Below are positions 45,380 through 57,806 of a stretch of 64,000 nt of DNA, in pieces. The position numbers and the translations under genes were made by a program. The DNA lies in the NCBI RefSeq assembly GCF_963169125.1, contig NC_084798.1, positions 203,417,481 to 203,481,480 of the forward strand. The letters are read 5' to 3'. The notes beneath the pieces are model-generated. The model did not search any database, had not been told where the DNA came from, and saw only the letters and a list, made by a program, of their open reading frames with translations. This DNA is from Humulus lupulus (Eukaryota > Streptophyta > Magnoliopsida > Rosales > Cannabaceae). Positions within the stretch are counted from its first letter, which is position 1, and the number at the start of each line of letters is the position of its first letter.

Positions 45380-45974
45380 GAATAATGGGCAGATTTCTAT
45401 TCGGACACCTTTACGAAATCAAGTTATATAATTAAATTATTTTACTATTTATTTTTTATTTTTGCTTTGTTCTATGTTTTGTGTTAATTAACTTTTTTTC
45501 TTTACATTTTTATATTCCTTCCAATAATATATGTATATAATTTTTTTTACTTTTACATTTTCTTATAGTATCTTTTTTTCCCAATTTTAAAAAAATTAAT
45601 ATTATTCATATGTATTTATTTAGAATATGAAAGAGAAGAAAAATAAAATAAAAATGGGTGGTTTTATAAAATTAACTAAATAATACCGCATTTGAAAATA
45701 TTTGTTGTTTTGGACAATTGGGATTGAGAAGCATCGTAATTTGTAACCACTCACTAGGAAGCTTCACTACCCCTCGCCACCAAACAAAAACAGAAACATA
45801 ACCAAAATGTCCTCTTTTGTTCTTTGTGAAACCCTTAACTCATATCAACGGGTGGCTGTTTTGGAAAGAGAAAAAGGTGGAATGTGATGTGAAAAAAGAA
45901 GTAGATATATACAAAAAGAGAAATCAGATTAGCAAATTTCGAAGCATGGTTTAAAAATATAGCATTTTTGAAAC
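45380..45974. other. AT-rich spacer
   Basis: Spacer between the fucose synthase promoter and the next LTR. No coding or repeat signal beyond A/T runs. Confidence 0.5.
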
Positions 45975-46734
45975 TGTTGACGCGGTTCTTCGGCAACAGA
46001 TAATTATATGAATAGGGAGGGAGATTAGTGCTAAATGATGGGGAACCGTAATAGATGAATGATCTCAAAAGAAGACTATAACTCGAATACTTTTTTTTTT
46101 CAGGTGGTTCAAAGGTTAAAATCTTTCTAGTCCACCAACTAATATTATTGCTATATCTCTGATATTCCTTACAGGGTATTTTCTTACAAATTAGAAGCCA
46201 ACCCTTTGCAACTCCCAAAGTCTCTATATTTATAGGGAGAGAATACCTGGGTGTTGCAAAGGAGGTCATCCCGTGATATTCTTACCCATTATGTCACTTC
46301 TGTGACATTCATGATTAATTCCTAAAACCTGACACAGAAGTGTGGTCTAATCAATAGGCAAGGGGGATACTGGGCCGCATGGCCCAAACTAGTCGTGGGG
46401 CGCCTGAACACGCACGTTTATGCTGCGTGTCCGAGATTTCAGGAAAGGATCAGACACATGATGTCTGATATATGCATATTTACATTGCGTGGTTGACTTT
46501 ATAAAGGGTCAGATGTGCCAGTTCAAGCTCGTACCCCGAGCTTGATGTAACCTCAGCTCGCAACATTCCCATTACTGTTTTGATACCTTCGTGCATTCTT
46601 ACTGAGCCTCTCACTACCTCGAGCTAAAGAGGTTGAGATTTGTAACTGCAGCTCCGGATAGGAGCTTCCACGTGGCTTAGAGGATTAAGCCCTTATCCAG
46701 CTCGCTAATAACCCGTGGATATTTAGGGCGTACA
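45975..46734 (-). mobile_element. 3' LTR of a third Tat-lineage element
   Basis: Begins TGTTGACGCGG (compare TGTTGACCCTCG of the young Tat LTR), contains GTGGTTCAAAGGTT near 46101 and a minus-strand TATA (CTATAAATATAG, about 46222-46233), and ends GGGCGTACA at 46734, followed by the reverse polypurine tract TTTGCCCCCCAAG. An open frame at 45835-46269 overlaps its left edge and is not a gene. No partner LTR is in the window. Confidence 0.68.
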
Positions 46735-47277
46735 TTTGCCCCCCAAGCCCTTGCTCGTGGCATATGACGTCACCTGTGGCCTCAGTGGGGGCTTTTAGGC
46801 TTCCTTGTGGACTCTTCGTATTCCACCCATTACGCTGGCATCTGATATGTGGAGCCTCGCGGTTGGCTACGGTCCGTCTTTCAAGAACCACATTAAATGG
46901 CCTAGCCTATCTTCGGCCGTCGTTTCATCTTCCGAGTTGTGATCCTCGTATCCAACATCAAGACAATCGAACGACCCTTATCTTCTGACCTTTTATGTAT
47001 ATATAAGGTTGGTCACCTTTCGTATGAGCCACCCTTTTATTTGAAAATTTTCTCTTCTTTCATCTTTCTTCTCAGTCTCAAAACCCTTTCTTTCCTCCGG
47101 TCACTATCTCCGACGTTCCTGAGTTTCAGATTCGAGGGCTTCTTCGTGACCCTAGTATCAGCGATTCCGACGAGACTTCAGCCTAGACACACCTTTCAGT
47201 CTTCGCACAGCAAAAACTCTGTAAGTCCTCCGTTTGTTGCATGATTTTAAAAGTTTTCCCTTTTGCCTGTTTAGGTA
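46735..47277 (+). pseudogene. Promoter and first exon of an antisense unit (third Tat element)
   Basis: After the polypurine tract come about 250 bp of promoter-like sequence, a TATA box at 46998, a CT-rich leader exon and a donor ACTCT|GTAAGTCC at 47221. This is the same order and spacing as at 18732-19143 in the intact element. The following intron is replaced by the 120-bp array; no coding exon of the antisense gene remains. Confidence 0.55.
46998..47008 (+). promoter_or_regulatory. TATA box of antisense unit (third element)
   Basis: TATATATAAGG followed by TTGGTCACC; the young element has TTATATAAGG followed by TTACTTGAGG at the equivalent place. Confidence 0.55.
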
Positions 47278-48121
47278 AACATCTGCTGGTCAATTTGAAC
47301 CAACTTCTAAGTCTTAGGACCTGGTTGTATCCAGGATGTTAATTTGAAAACTTAGTTCGCGTCAATCCTTTATCAATATCTCGTGCTTTTTAAGAAAAAC
47401 ATCGATCAATCAATTTGAATTAACTTTTAAGTTTTAGGACCTGGTTATATCCGGGACATTAATTTGAAAACTTAGTTCGCGTCAATCCTTTATCAATATC
47501 TCGTGCTTTTTAAGAAAAACATCGATCAATCGATTTGAACTAACTTCTAAGTTTTAGGACCTGGTTATATCCAGGGCATTAATTTGAAAACTTATTTCGC
47601 GTCAATTCTTTATCAATATCTCATGCTTTTTAAGAAAAACATCGGTCAATCAATTTGAACCAGCTTCTAAGTCTTAGGACCTGGTTGTATCCAGGACGTT
47701 AATTTGAAAACTTAGTTCGCATCAATCCTTTATCAATATCTCGTGCTTTTTAAGAAAAACATCGATTAATCAATTTGAATTAACTTCTAAGTTTTAGGAC
47801 CTGGTTATATCCAGGACATTAATTTGAAACTTAGTTCGCGTCAATCCTTTATCAATATCTCATGCTTTTTAAGAAAAACATCGGTCAATCGATTTGAACT
47901 AACTTCTAAGTTTTAGGACCTGGTTATATCCAGGACATTAATTTGAAAACTTAGTTCGCGTCAATCCTTTATCAATATATCGTGCTTTTTAAGAAAAATA
48001 TCGATCAATCGATTTGAACTAACTTCTAAGTTTTAGGACCTGGTTATATCCAGGGCATTAATTTGAAAACTTAGTTTGCGTCTATTCTTTATCAATATCT
48101 CGTGCTTTTTAAGAAAAACAT
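47278..48121. repeat. Minisatellite, about seven 120-bp units
   Basis: Each unit contains TTTTAGGACCTGGTTATATC, ATTAATTTGAAAACTTAGTT, CGCGTCAATCCTTTATCAAT and CTCGTGCTTTTTAAGAAAAA. Period is 120 bp, with a one-base loss in the fifth unit near 47829. Units are highly similar, so the array is recent or homogenised. It starts 57 bp after the splice donor at 47221 and ends against an LTR fragment at 48122. Confidence 0.95.
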
Positions 48122-48246
48122 GCATATTTAATTCAACTAAAGATGCATCTCTAATCACATATTCACACAAATTCACATATTAGCACAATAAATCCTGGCA
48201 CGCTAATCAAGGCCCTAAGCCTTATTAGCGAATTTGGGTCGTTACA
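48122..48246 (-). mobile_element. Family A LTR fragment (sense 5' edge)
   Basis: On the minus strand it starts TGTAACGACCCAAATTCGC and reads TAATAAGGCTTAGGGCCTTG, the opening of family A LTRs. Only about 125 bp remain; it stops at the minisatellite. Confidence 0.7.
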
Positions 48247-49073
48247 TGTGTGATATGTATGGCTAACGTTGTAGGAACAAGAGGGATTTGTACGTGAGGT
48301 AACGTGGCTCTAGTTTGCCTATTACGGTTATCTCTACCCTCATAAAATGTCTATTTCGTTAATTTTTCTATAAGGAAATTAGGTAGATATTTATGATAGA
48401 ATATGTATGCGTGTATGGAATATGTATGGCTAATGTTACAGGGACATGAGAGATTTGTATGTGAGGTAATGTGGCTCTGGTTTGCATATTATTGTTATCT
48501 CTACCCTCATAAACTGTCTGTTTTGTTATTATGTATGTAAGGATATCCTTGGTCTTTTTTAGGTTCACTTTAGGATTAAGCTATGATATTAGTAAGGTTT
48601 ATGTATGATTTTGTATGGCTATGTTGAATAGGTATATGTATGTGATATAAGACTTGTTAAGTAAACTTTTTGCCAGGTATTATGTGATTGTTATGCTTAT
48701 GTGTTTGTAAGTATTTTCTTAGTGGGCTTAGAATCTCACTCCTTATGTTTTATATGTGTAGATAAAATCAGGTAGAACGTTAGACTGACGAATGCAAGTT
48801 GATTTCAACCAACAATGTGTGTATCAGTGAGGATCATATAACTGATGGTGGTCAAAGGGAACACACGATTTTTATTACTATTTATATATTTTAAATAAGA
48901 GATTAATAATGTTGCTTTATTTTACATTAATTTATGTATTAAAGATTCTAAAATATTATTTCTTTTGACGGGGTACCTTATTGCATTATTTATAATAAAA
49001 AGGGCAACATTTATTATTATTTTTCAATATTGAATTTATTATGTGATTTTATTTAATAAATATGGGAGTTACA
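48247..49073 (+). mobile_element. Chromovirus-type LTR, 3' part (5' LTR of a lost element)
   Basis: Plus-strand sequence with an internal two-fold duplication (48249-48360 and 48416-48530, sharing ATATGTATGGCTAA, GTGGCTCT and TTATCTCTACCCTCATAAA), the phrase GTGGGCTTAGAATCTCAC near 48721, and an end GGGAGTTACA at 49073 followed by a primer-binding site. The start is not visible. Confidence 0.6.
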
Positions 49074-49090
49074 AGTGGTAATAGAGCCAC
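49074..49090 (+). promoter_or_regulatory. Primer-binding site, initiator-Met type, degenerate
   Basis: AGTGGTAATAGAGCC directly after the LTR end differs from the canonical TGGTATCAGAGC at two positions. Confidence 0.65.
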
Positions 49091-49690
49091 AGCTATATCG
49101 ATTTTGAACGTTCTCACGAGATATACACAGTGGCTGGAAAAAGGGTCAACTTGTTACTCTGTAAGTATGTTTAAGTTTTGAATAGTTTTCTGTTGCTAAG
49201 AATGTTGATTTTTGGAGGTTTGTTTTAGGAAAAGGATATTTTATTTCAAATGGCTTTAAGTGCAAATGATATTCGGGAATTTAAGTCCTTGAGGAGAATC
49301 TAGATACCAGATGATGTTACAGATCCATTAGAAAGAGTATACCTAAAGATAGTAAAGATACATACTAAAATGCAACAATTGGTAAGGACTAGGTTGATAT
49401 TATTAAGGGCATATGAGAAATTTATAGTCTTACTGAATTCACTAGAAAATGAACCTATAACTAGTCTTAGACTAAAAGTGATATGGCAAGAACTAGAGGA
49501 TGAAGGGTACTAGAACATGAAGAATATTTGAGGTAGATAGATCGTTTGGCAAGTACAATTAGATACATAGTAATACAAAAAGTGATAACAATTGATGTCA
49601 ATGGTGAGCATGAAACAATGGAGCATAGAGACTATTTTCTTGTTGAGGAGTCTTGGTATTATTAAATAGATAAGGGAAGCAATACCTTGA
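49091..49690 (+). pseudogene. Degenerate leader/gag remnant
   Basis: From ATG at 49250 a frame with Lys/Leu/Glu-rich content is stopped at 49301, reopens (DDVTDPLERVYLKIVKIHTK, then LENEPITSLRLKVIWQELED) and stops again near 49510. Position after a PBS suggests gag, but no gag motif is recognised. Treat as unassigned. Confidence 0.3.
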
Positions 49691-51053
49691 GGATTTAATC
49701 TAAGATCTTGAAAGGTAACTCTTTGAACTGTGATTGTTTAAGTTATGGTAGATTTATATTTTTGATAATGAAAGAGGAATTTTAAGTGTAATTATGGTAA
49801 TAAAAGTGTATCTAATTTTATGATTGATAATATCTGGGTTCCAAGGGTTAGAAACATGTTAGGATAGCTGATTTGAGGTTTTGGAGTTGAAGTTTTGCGA
49901 TTGGGGTCGATTCTTAGGTTTAAAAATCGCATCTGCGATTTCCAGAAAAAGGGCCTAGTGCAACTGCACCCAGCCCTGGCGCGACTGTACCTAGCCTTAG
50001 TGTGACCGCGCTACCTAGATGAATAGCCCTGGTGCTCTGTGAGCGTGACCGCGTTAGTTGCCCAGAAACATGACTTTTGTGGATTTTTACGTACCTTATA
50101 GATATAAGTTTGTAATTTTTGGAACTTTTTGCAATGAATTTTTAAGACTTTCTAAAGGATAATATGGTGATGAATTAGTCTTAAAAAGAATATTAGTGAG
50201 TTTTATTATGGTTTTGTTTGGTCGAGGTTTTTAAAACTTTGTTGTTATTTGTTATGATTAGGCTCACTGATGATACTTGAAGAGGCGCGTTAGGGTGTGT
50301 GGATAGCTGCTGCTTTTGAGGTAAGAAGAGTGGACACCTGCACATAGAGTGTATGCTTGACGTACTTTACGGTAGCAACTATTTTATATGATATGTTATG
50401 CTAATGTATGAATATGCTAGTGTGTGATGTGTTTATTAGCGTACATTTAATTGTGGTTTATGTGTTTTGTGTATATATGTGATAACTGTGTGACATGCTT
50501 ACGTTTTAAAATGCATGTTTACGTTACGAAACTGCATGCTTATGATATGTTGAAATTTCATGCTTACGTTATACGGCACTTGTCCAACTCAACTTGGGCT
50601 ACGTTATTTCATGATTTATGTTATCTTTATCCTTATTGTTATTAATTTGGACCCCTGGTTAAGGTTATTGGGTTGTGTCCTACACAACTCTTCTTGCTGG
50701 GCTTTGGCTCATGGGTACTCTGTGCTGGAGGTAAAGGCAAAGATGTGATTACTACGCAATTAGTTGGAGAGCTTTGGCGGAGGGCGTACATGTCAAGGAT
50801 TTAATGACCATAAGGGATTGGACCTACATTGAGAATTTATTAGGTATTTTTAGAATAATGTTTTAGTTTTATTAACTGGATTTAAAGTTGTTTATTGTAC
50901 CTTATTTATGATAACTATGAAACTCTGGAGTTTCACTCTTTTAAACATTCAGTTTGTATTTATGATGGATTTTTTATAAATAAAAGACTAATTTTATTTT
51001 AAAATTGATAATGGTAGTAGTCAGTTAACGTTTCAAGAAATTAGAGCGTTACA
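49691..51053 (+). mobile_element. Chromovirus-type LTR (family B), 3' end at 51053
   Basis: Ends TTAGAGCGTTACA at 51053, directly against the broken integrase gene. It carries TGGGCTTTGGCTCATGGGTA and CTGGAGGTAAAGGCAAAG (about 50698-50740), which in family A stand near the sense 3' end, and a GC-rich island (49940-50060) with CTGGCGCGACTG and GACCGCG words. Sense is therefore plus. The start could not be fixed; 49691 is a guess. Confidence 0.5.
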
Positions 51054-52380
51054 AAAGATATGCTTGAAGCTCCAGATCTTCGTAACTCAATACATCAGTC
51101 ACATCAGACAAATACTTCCAAAACATTGAAATATGAAACACATTGTGTACGACCGACAGTGCCAGAGGTAAGGCCAATCTATGGGCCACCCGATCGATCC
51201 TCTCCATGATTTCAAACGGTGATACAAATCTAGGGCTCAACTTGCCATTCTTCCCAAATCTCTTCACACATTTCCATGGTGAAACTCTAAGGAAGACATA
51301 GTCTCCCACTTGGAACTCTATGTTCCTGCGCTTTGGATCGGCATAACTTTTCTGTCTAGTTTGAGAAGCGAGCATCCAAGCTCTGATCTTCTCAATAGCC
51401 TCATTAGTCCTCTGAACTACCATAGGACCCAAGTATTTCCTTTCTCCCGTCTCATCCCAGTGAATGAGCGATCTACATTTCCTACCACACAACATCTCAT
51501 AAGGAGCCACCCCAATGGTTGACTGATAGCTGTTATTGTAGGAAAACTCTATCAGAGGCAAATACTTACTCCAGGACCCTTCAAAGTCCAGCACACATGC
51601 TCGTAGTATGTCCTCTAATATTTGTATCATCCTCTCAGATTGTCCATCTGTCTGAGGATAGTAGGCCGTACTAAACTTCAGTTGTGTACCCATAGCAATC
51701 TGCAAACTTCCCCAAAACTTAGAAGTAAATGTGGGGTCCCAATTAGACACAATCGACCTTGGAGCGCCATGAAGGCGCACTATCTCTCTCATATAGAGAT
51801 TTGCGTACTAATCAACTGTATAAGTCATTCTCACTGGTAAGAAGTGAGCTAATTTGGTGTATCGATCCACGATAACCCACACCGAATCATGTTGACCCAC
51901 GATCATGGGTATTCCAACCACAAAATCCATTGTGATATCCTCCCATTTCCACTCTGGGATATCAAGAGGTTATAATAACCCTGCTGGTCTCTGATGCTTA
52001 GCCTTGACCTACAGACATGTCAGGCACTTAGCCACATACTCGGTCAGATCCCTCTTCATCCCAGGTTACCAATATAACATCCCCAGATCCTGATCCATCT
52101 TCGTGGTGCTTGGATGCAAAGATTTAGGAGTAGTATGAGATTCATCTAGAATCTCTAGTCTGATAACAATATCCATCGGAACACAGATCCGACCCTTGTA
52201 TCTCAGCAAGTCCATATTTGACATTGTATAGTCCCTAGCCACTCCAGCTAGGGCATCCCCTCTGATCCTTATCAGCTATGGATCACTCATATGACCTTCC
52301 TTTATCCTCTCCAAAAGAATAGACAGTAGTGTAATGTTGGCTAACTAGCCCATCACTAACTCTATTCCATATCTTGTCAT
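51054..52380 (-). pseudogene. Integrase of the chromovirus (broken, 3' end lost)
   Basis: The zinc-finger part (ESHTTPKSLHPSTTK, then KCLTC), the core (WEDITMDFVVGIP) and a long intact part from 51792 (MREIVRLHGAPRSIVSNWDP, YYPQTDGQSERMIQILEDIL, then SPRFVSPFEIMERI) are visible. Several stops interrupt the first half. The second catalytic Asp (usually SDRD) is Asn here (SNWD). The frame reaches VLSYEDLELQ, the linker before a chromodomain, and is cut off at 51054 by the family B LTR, so the chromodomain is missing. Confidence 0.9.
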
Positions 52381-54236
52381 TGTTGGGGTTTTATGCCCTA
52401 ATTAAAACCCAAATTCTTTGTAATCTCATTTTATTATCAATAAAAGAATAGAAATCATTTTTTGACTTGGTCAATCACTTTGCTCACATGTTTTATTTTC
52501 ATGATTATTTGTTTAATATAAACTTCTATTAAATCCCGAGCATATAGCTAATCTTATTTATAGTGACGTAATCACAGTGGAATATAAATATGATTTTATG
52601 TTCAAAATAAGTTAGTCCTAAGATTAGTCAGTGCACTGGATTTGTACTTACTTGCCAATCTACGATATGATCTACTTACACATTACAGTGTTATGTTCTT
52701 TCCAGAACATTAGCAAAATAGATAAGATCGGATGTATTTGTTACATCAGACTGGACCGATATTGACGGTTGATAAGATAAGTAAACATATCGTTATTATC
52801 TATTCTAGTCATATCATATAGTTGACCATAGGTCAATTCAATCTCAATTCTGAGTGGTTAGTATTCTAACTGATTGTATCATTTGAGTTCTTTGATTTGT
52901 TCGTTACCAGCTTACCCTACGGACTAGCCCATACTTACATCTTGAGAACTCGGTAGTATAATTGAGTGGGAGTGTTAATCATAGATATGAACATCTATAG
53001 CTTCTGATGAAGAAGTGAAACTATGGTTTCCTTTTAGTTTGGTTCAAGGTGTTAAATGATAGAGATCTCATTTCAGTAATTAAATTAGTTTACTGAAATA
53101 TCATTTACAAGGAACTAAGTGTTTTAAGGATAAAATACAATGAGGGGTAAAATGGTATTTTAGTCCTATCTCATTGTAGACCGTCTATAGAGAATTGAGT
53201 GAAAAATATGGTTGTAACAATGGATAATTAATAGCGTATCTATATTTGTTATAGAGCGTTCTATGAATTCAAGAGTGCAATTCCAAGTCTATAGTGGAGT
53301 CACGAGGAATTAATAAGTTAGTAAATTTATTTGTTAGATTTATGATAACTTATTGGAGCTTGATTTCATAGGCCCATGGTCCCCATTGTACCTTGGATAA
53401 AATCATCTAGATAGTCTCAATTAATTGATTTAATCATCAATTAGAATTATCAAAGTTGACCACGTTAATTTTGGATAGTTTCACAGAGTTGTGTAATTTT
53501 GAGAAGAAAAGAGAAATTATGGCAGATTTATTAATTAAGATAAATTGGTATCTAAATTAATAAATAAGTTTAAATAAAGGTTCAAATTATAAATAATTAA
53601 TTTGATAAAGGATTTAAATAATTATTTAATTAATTAAATCAATAGAAAATAATACAAGCCTTGATTTTAAGTCCAATGGGCTTATAATCAAATGGGAAAT
53701 TTCACGGGCCTATAGCCCATGATAATTTCGACCTAGGACTTCAAAATGACTATTATTTTATTGATTTTTTAATTAAATTAAATGGCCAAATTGAGTCTAT
53801 AAAAGGAGTGCTTAGAGAGAAGTCAAAACATAAGTTTGATAAGTCACAAGTCAGATTTTCTGATAGTTTTAGATTCTCTCTAAACACAAGTCCTTTTCTA
53901 AACCTCTTTGTTATTTTCTCTTCTTCTCTCGATATCTATCTCATGTGTTGAGAATTTCCCACACTAGTCTAGGTGGTTCTAAAGATACATTGAAAGATTG
54001 TGAAGAAAATAGAAAATCGTTCAGTTTCTTGATAATACTCTGCGACAAAAAGGATACAAGAGTTAAAGAAACTGAAAGAAGGACTCTTAATTCCGCTGCG
54101 TATACTGTAAGTATTATATTATTTGTTTCTCTTTGAATTCAATTTTAGAAACATGTTTTAGGCTATCTCGTATTAATTTGTTTAATATTAGATATACATG
54201 AAAATAAATAAAGATCCTGTATAAGCTAATCCAACA
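52381..54236 (+). mobile_element. Solo LTR of a copia-type element
   Basis: TGTTGGGGTTTTATGCCC to GCTAATCCAACA, 1856 bp, flanked by GTCAT on both sides (52376-52380 and 54237-54241), a perfect 5-bp target duplication. A TATA box CTATAAAAGG at 53797-53806 shows plus sense. The opening phrase is familiar from LTRs of plant copia elements. No internal domain remains. Open frames inside are chance. Confidence 0.9.
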
Positions 54237-54241
54237 GTCAT

Positions 54242-55164
54242 ATCCTCTGCCAACTCATTGGTATATGTCTCGCACTGTATATTTGTCCTGGACCTTTCCA
54301 ACTTAAGGCATTTGCCACCACATTGGCCCTTCCTGGGCGATACATGATTTCACACTCATAATCATTCACTAACTCCAGCCAACGCCTTTGTCTCATGTTT
54401 AAATCCTTCAGTGTGATGAAGAATTTTAAGCTCTTTTGGTTAGTGTATATCTCACACTTCTCCCCATAAAGGTAATGCCTCCATACCTTTAATGCAAAGA
54501 CGACTGCTGTTAACTCTAGATCATGAGTAGGGTACCTTTGCTCATATTCCTTCAACTGTTGTGATGCATAGGCAATCACCTTCCTCGTCTGCGTAAGAAC
54601 ACAACCCAAACCGTGTCTTGAGGAATCAAAGTACACTAAAAACTTCTCCTTATTTGTTGGAAGACTCAGAGTTGGAGCTATAATCAATCGCTGTTTTCAC
54701 TCCTGGAAGCTGTTCTCACACTTATTGGACCACGCAAACTTCTAGTTCTTGTGTGTTAGTTCCGTCAGTGGGGTAGCAATCCTTGAGAACCCTTCCACAA
54801 AACTCCTGTAATAACTTGCCAATCAAAGGAAACTCTTGATCTTTGAGACTTTCCTTGGCCTTGGCCAATCTCTGATTGTCTCAATCTTAGTTAGGTCCAC
54901 CTTGATCCCATCCCTACTGACAATGTAACCAAGAAAATTCACCTGCAGTAACCAAAACTCACACTTCTTAAATTTTGCATACGGTCTGTGTTCCCTCAGC
55001 CTTTGTAGAACCAACCTGAGATGTTGCTCATGCTCTTACTCTGACTAAGCATAAACTAGAATATTGTCCATGAAGACGATCACAAACTGATCCACATAAT
55101 CTTTGAACACCCTATTCATTAGATCCATAAAAGCTACTGGGGCATTAGTCAAACCAAACTACAT
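54242..55164 (-). pseudogene. RT C-terminus and RNase H of the chromovirus
   Basis: Reading from 55164 down: [20 protein letters not shown], the catalytic box as FMDN instead of (F/Y)xDD, then stops, FLGYIVSRDGIKVD, and RNase H from 54687 ([63 protein letters not shown]). Two acidic positions of RNase H are also Asn (usually TDHKS and VVADAL). With several in-frame stops this cannot encode a working enzyme. Confidence 0.9.
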
Positions 55165-57806
55165 TGTAATGCCCTAAACTCTAGGGACCGTTACGATGTT
55201 CCTTATAAACAGTGCTAAACTCGCTAATCGAGTCATTTGGCCAAAATCATGTAACTAAGTATGATTAACAGTTTAGGGATTAAAATTTTTGGTTAAGAAA
55301 TAACGTTTCACTAAAACGTTTACTATATACATTGGGATCCCAAAAAAAAATAATTTAAATGTTTATTACCAGAAAATATTTACAACCAGCCGATCTAAGC
55401 GGCAAAATAGGGTTTAACCCTAGTTCTTCTTTCAACCCTTGGCCGTGGTAGTCGAGCAGTCGCATATGTACACGTCGTCACCTAAGCTCTCTAACTTAAG
55501 GATGGTCCAGCTTTCTTTTGCCTTTACCTGCACCACATAGCACCCGTGAGCCAAAGCCCTGCAAGAAAATTTAATATGCTCATGAACAGTAATAAATGTC
55601 ATTAAATCATAAGGCACATGCCTAGCAAATATAGCCCTATTCAAGCAGGCAAATAAGTTCACGTAATGATGGGTATCTAGGATAAGGAATCCTGCCCTCC
55701 TGAGTGGATGACTATCAAGTCTATCCTAATCAGATTAGTGATTTAACACTGGTGGTTCCGGTAACCATGTTGATCTTATAGCCCTAAATAGAAGAGTGAC
55801 GGTTGTAAAAGTCACTAAGGTGGGTTCCGTTCCCTTTATAAATAAGTGATCCTTTCACTAGCTTAAACAAGATAGGTGTTTGATGAACTAGTCACCAATA
55901 TAACCTATCGCATGACCATAGAGTCACAACCATGGGATTCTGCTCCCTAGCCACGTGACAAACAGTCACCTAGGCCTTTGGCCCTGGCTCTGAGTAACTA
56001 GTCCTAGACTAGTCAAGTGCTTAGAATTTTCATCGACCTTAGGGTCGATCCAGCATTAACGCTCCCAGAGTCATTCAACGCTGAGACCGATTAGATCTAA
56101 TCTTTTATCGGCCTTGTGTTTACGACGCTTATGCCGTTTCTGACTCTCAGGTCAGTAATACGTGACCAGTGCCTACCCTGACTAGTTAGTGCCATACACA
56201 AGTAAGCAATACTACCAAACATATATCATATGTAAAATATCCGAATATAGGCATTCAGCATGCTTACTTAACAATTGCTAGCATAATTAGGATCATGCAT
56301 AAACACAGAGACTCAAGCTCTGAACAATCCCATATTCAATATTCATAGCATGCCTTAATCACATGTTTCTCGTGCAACACATGCATCACATTTAATCATT
56401 TGACATGCCTCAACAATAACCATGCATGTCACATTTAAACATTCAACATGAATTAAGAATAACTATGCATGTCATATACATAAGGTGCAGTTTTCTTACC
56501 TTTGGTCCAAGCACAGGTTACCAATAAACAAGCCACAAGCACGATCCTTATTCCAAGCCTCTAGTGATAACCTAGTCACAACCATGAACGGTGATCCAAT
56601 GAGATCAAGTTCTAAAATCAATCCTAGAACCAAGACCTAGCCTCCAAGACATCAAACCCCACCAATCCGGGTAGTAAGAATGATCCCGAGGCCTAAGGTT
56701 TGAGTTCCCAAGCTTAAAACATCATTTCAGCCATAAATACCGTCAAGCACCGCGACCCCAAAACCCTGAGCCGCAGCCCCCAGCCAAAACAAAAGCATCA
56801 GAGGCAAGCGCCGAGGCGCCCTACACCTAGTACCGTGGCCCCCAGAGCTCCCAAAGTCTTCCACCTGCTTCATCGAGCTTGGGCCGCGGCGCCCAAGAAC
56901 AGGGCCGCGGCCCAACCTCGGACCAGCCATTTTTCTCCGACTTTAACCTTTTAAAACCTCCCAAAAACATATCCAAACATCTCCAAACTCAAAAATCAAA
57001 GTTCCCAAACATCCCCATGATCCAAAACCCATAAAACCCAAGTCTCAAATCTAACAAAAACTCATAAAAACCCAAAGTCCAATTCAAGCTTAAAAACTTT
57101 AAAAAGCTTAGAACTTAAAACTTGAATTACCTCCAATTGAGTTGTTTCCAACTAAATCCTCCGAGTAATAAGCTTCTAATCTTTCCTAGGATCTCTATGC
57201 TTCAATCCTCACTTGAATCCGAGTCTTAGAACTCAAGTTACCTTCGAAAACATGGTCGGGGAACAAAAATGGAACGTTGAGGGAGAGAGAACGTACATAA
57301 CATTCTTTTTATTTCTTAAAAGGTTACTTCAAGCTTAAGTAGCCTCAACCAAATCCTAACGCTCGGGGTCCCGAAAACACCCTCGGGGACAAAATAGCCA
57401 AAACCTTCAGAATTTCCCCTGATCTTACTAACTCCTAATTTATCATCAAATTCTTATTCCTATCACCCAATAACCCGGTAATACTCTAAATACCCCTTGA
57501 CTCACGAGTCAAGAATAAATCCCGTTGTGACTTTCCCACTAGCTTACCTCCTAGGATCGTCTCGTGTTGAGTAACCCTGGCATAACCAAATAATAATAAA
57601 GCACCACACACATATCACATATATGCCAAATATGCCCGAAATGGCCAAAATATGAAAAACATCCAATTACTCAAAAATGGGTTCACATGCATATTTAATA
57701 CACCTAAACATGCATATAATCATTTAATAACACAATAAATCAATTATGGCCCTCCCAACCTCCTAATCAAGGTCCTAAACCTTATTAGGAAATTTGGGGC
57801 ATTACA
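55165..57806 (-). mobile_element. Solo LTR, family A, inserted in RT
   Basis: Plus-strand edges TGTAATGCCCTAAAC and TTGGGGCATTACA, 2642 bp, flanked by TACAT at 55160-55164 and 57807-57811, a perfect target duplication. In element sense (minus) it starts TGTAATGCCCC and carries TGCATGTTTAGGTGTATTAA, matching the LTR at 30520. A GC-rich island with GGGCCGCGGC words lies at 56740-56930. No internal domain, so a solo LTR. Confidence 0.92.

Noticed and set aside
45835..46269. 144-codon minus-strand ORF
   Set aside because: Spans the edge of an LTR (45975) and has lysine/tyrosine/serine low-complexity composition; no domain.
47278..48121. CRISPR array
   Set aside because: Units are contiguous 120-bp repeats without unique spacers, in a plant genome.
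48247..51053. One complete element bounded by the LTR ends at 49073 and 51053
   Set aside because: The two LTR 3' ends differ in sequence, so they belong to different families.
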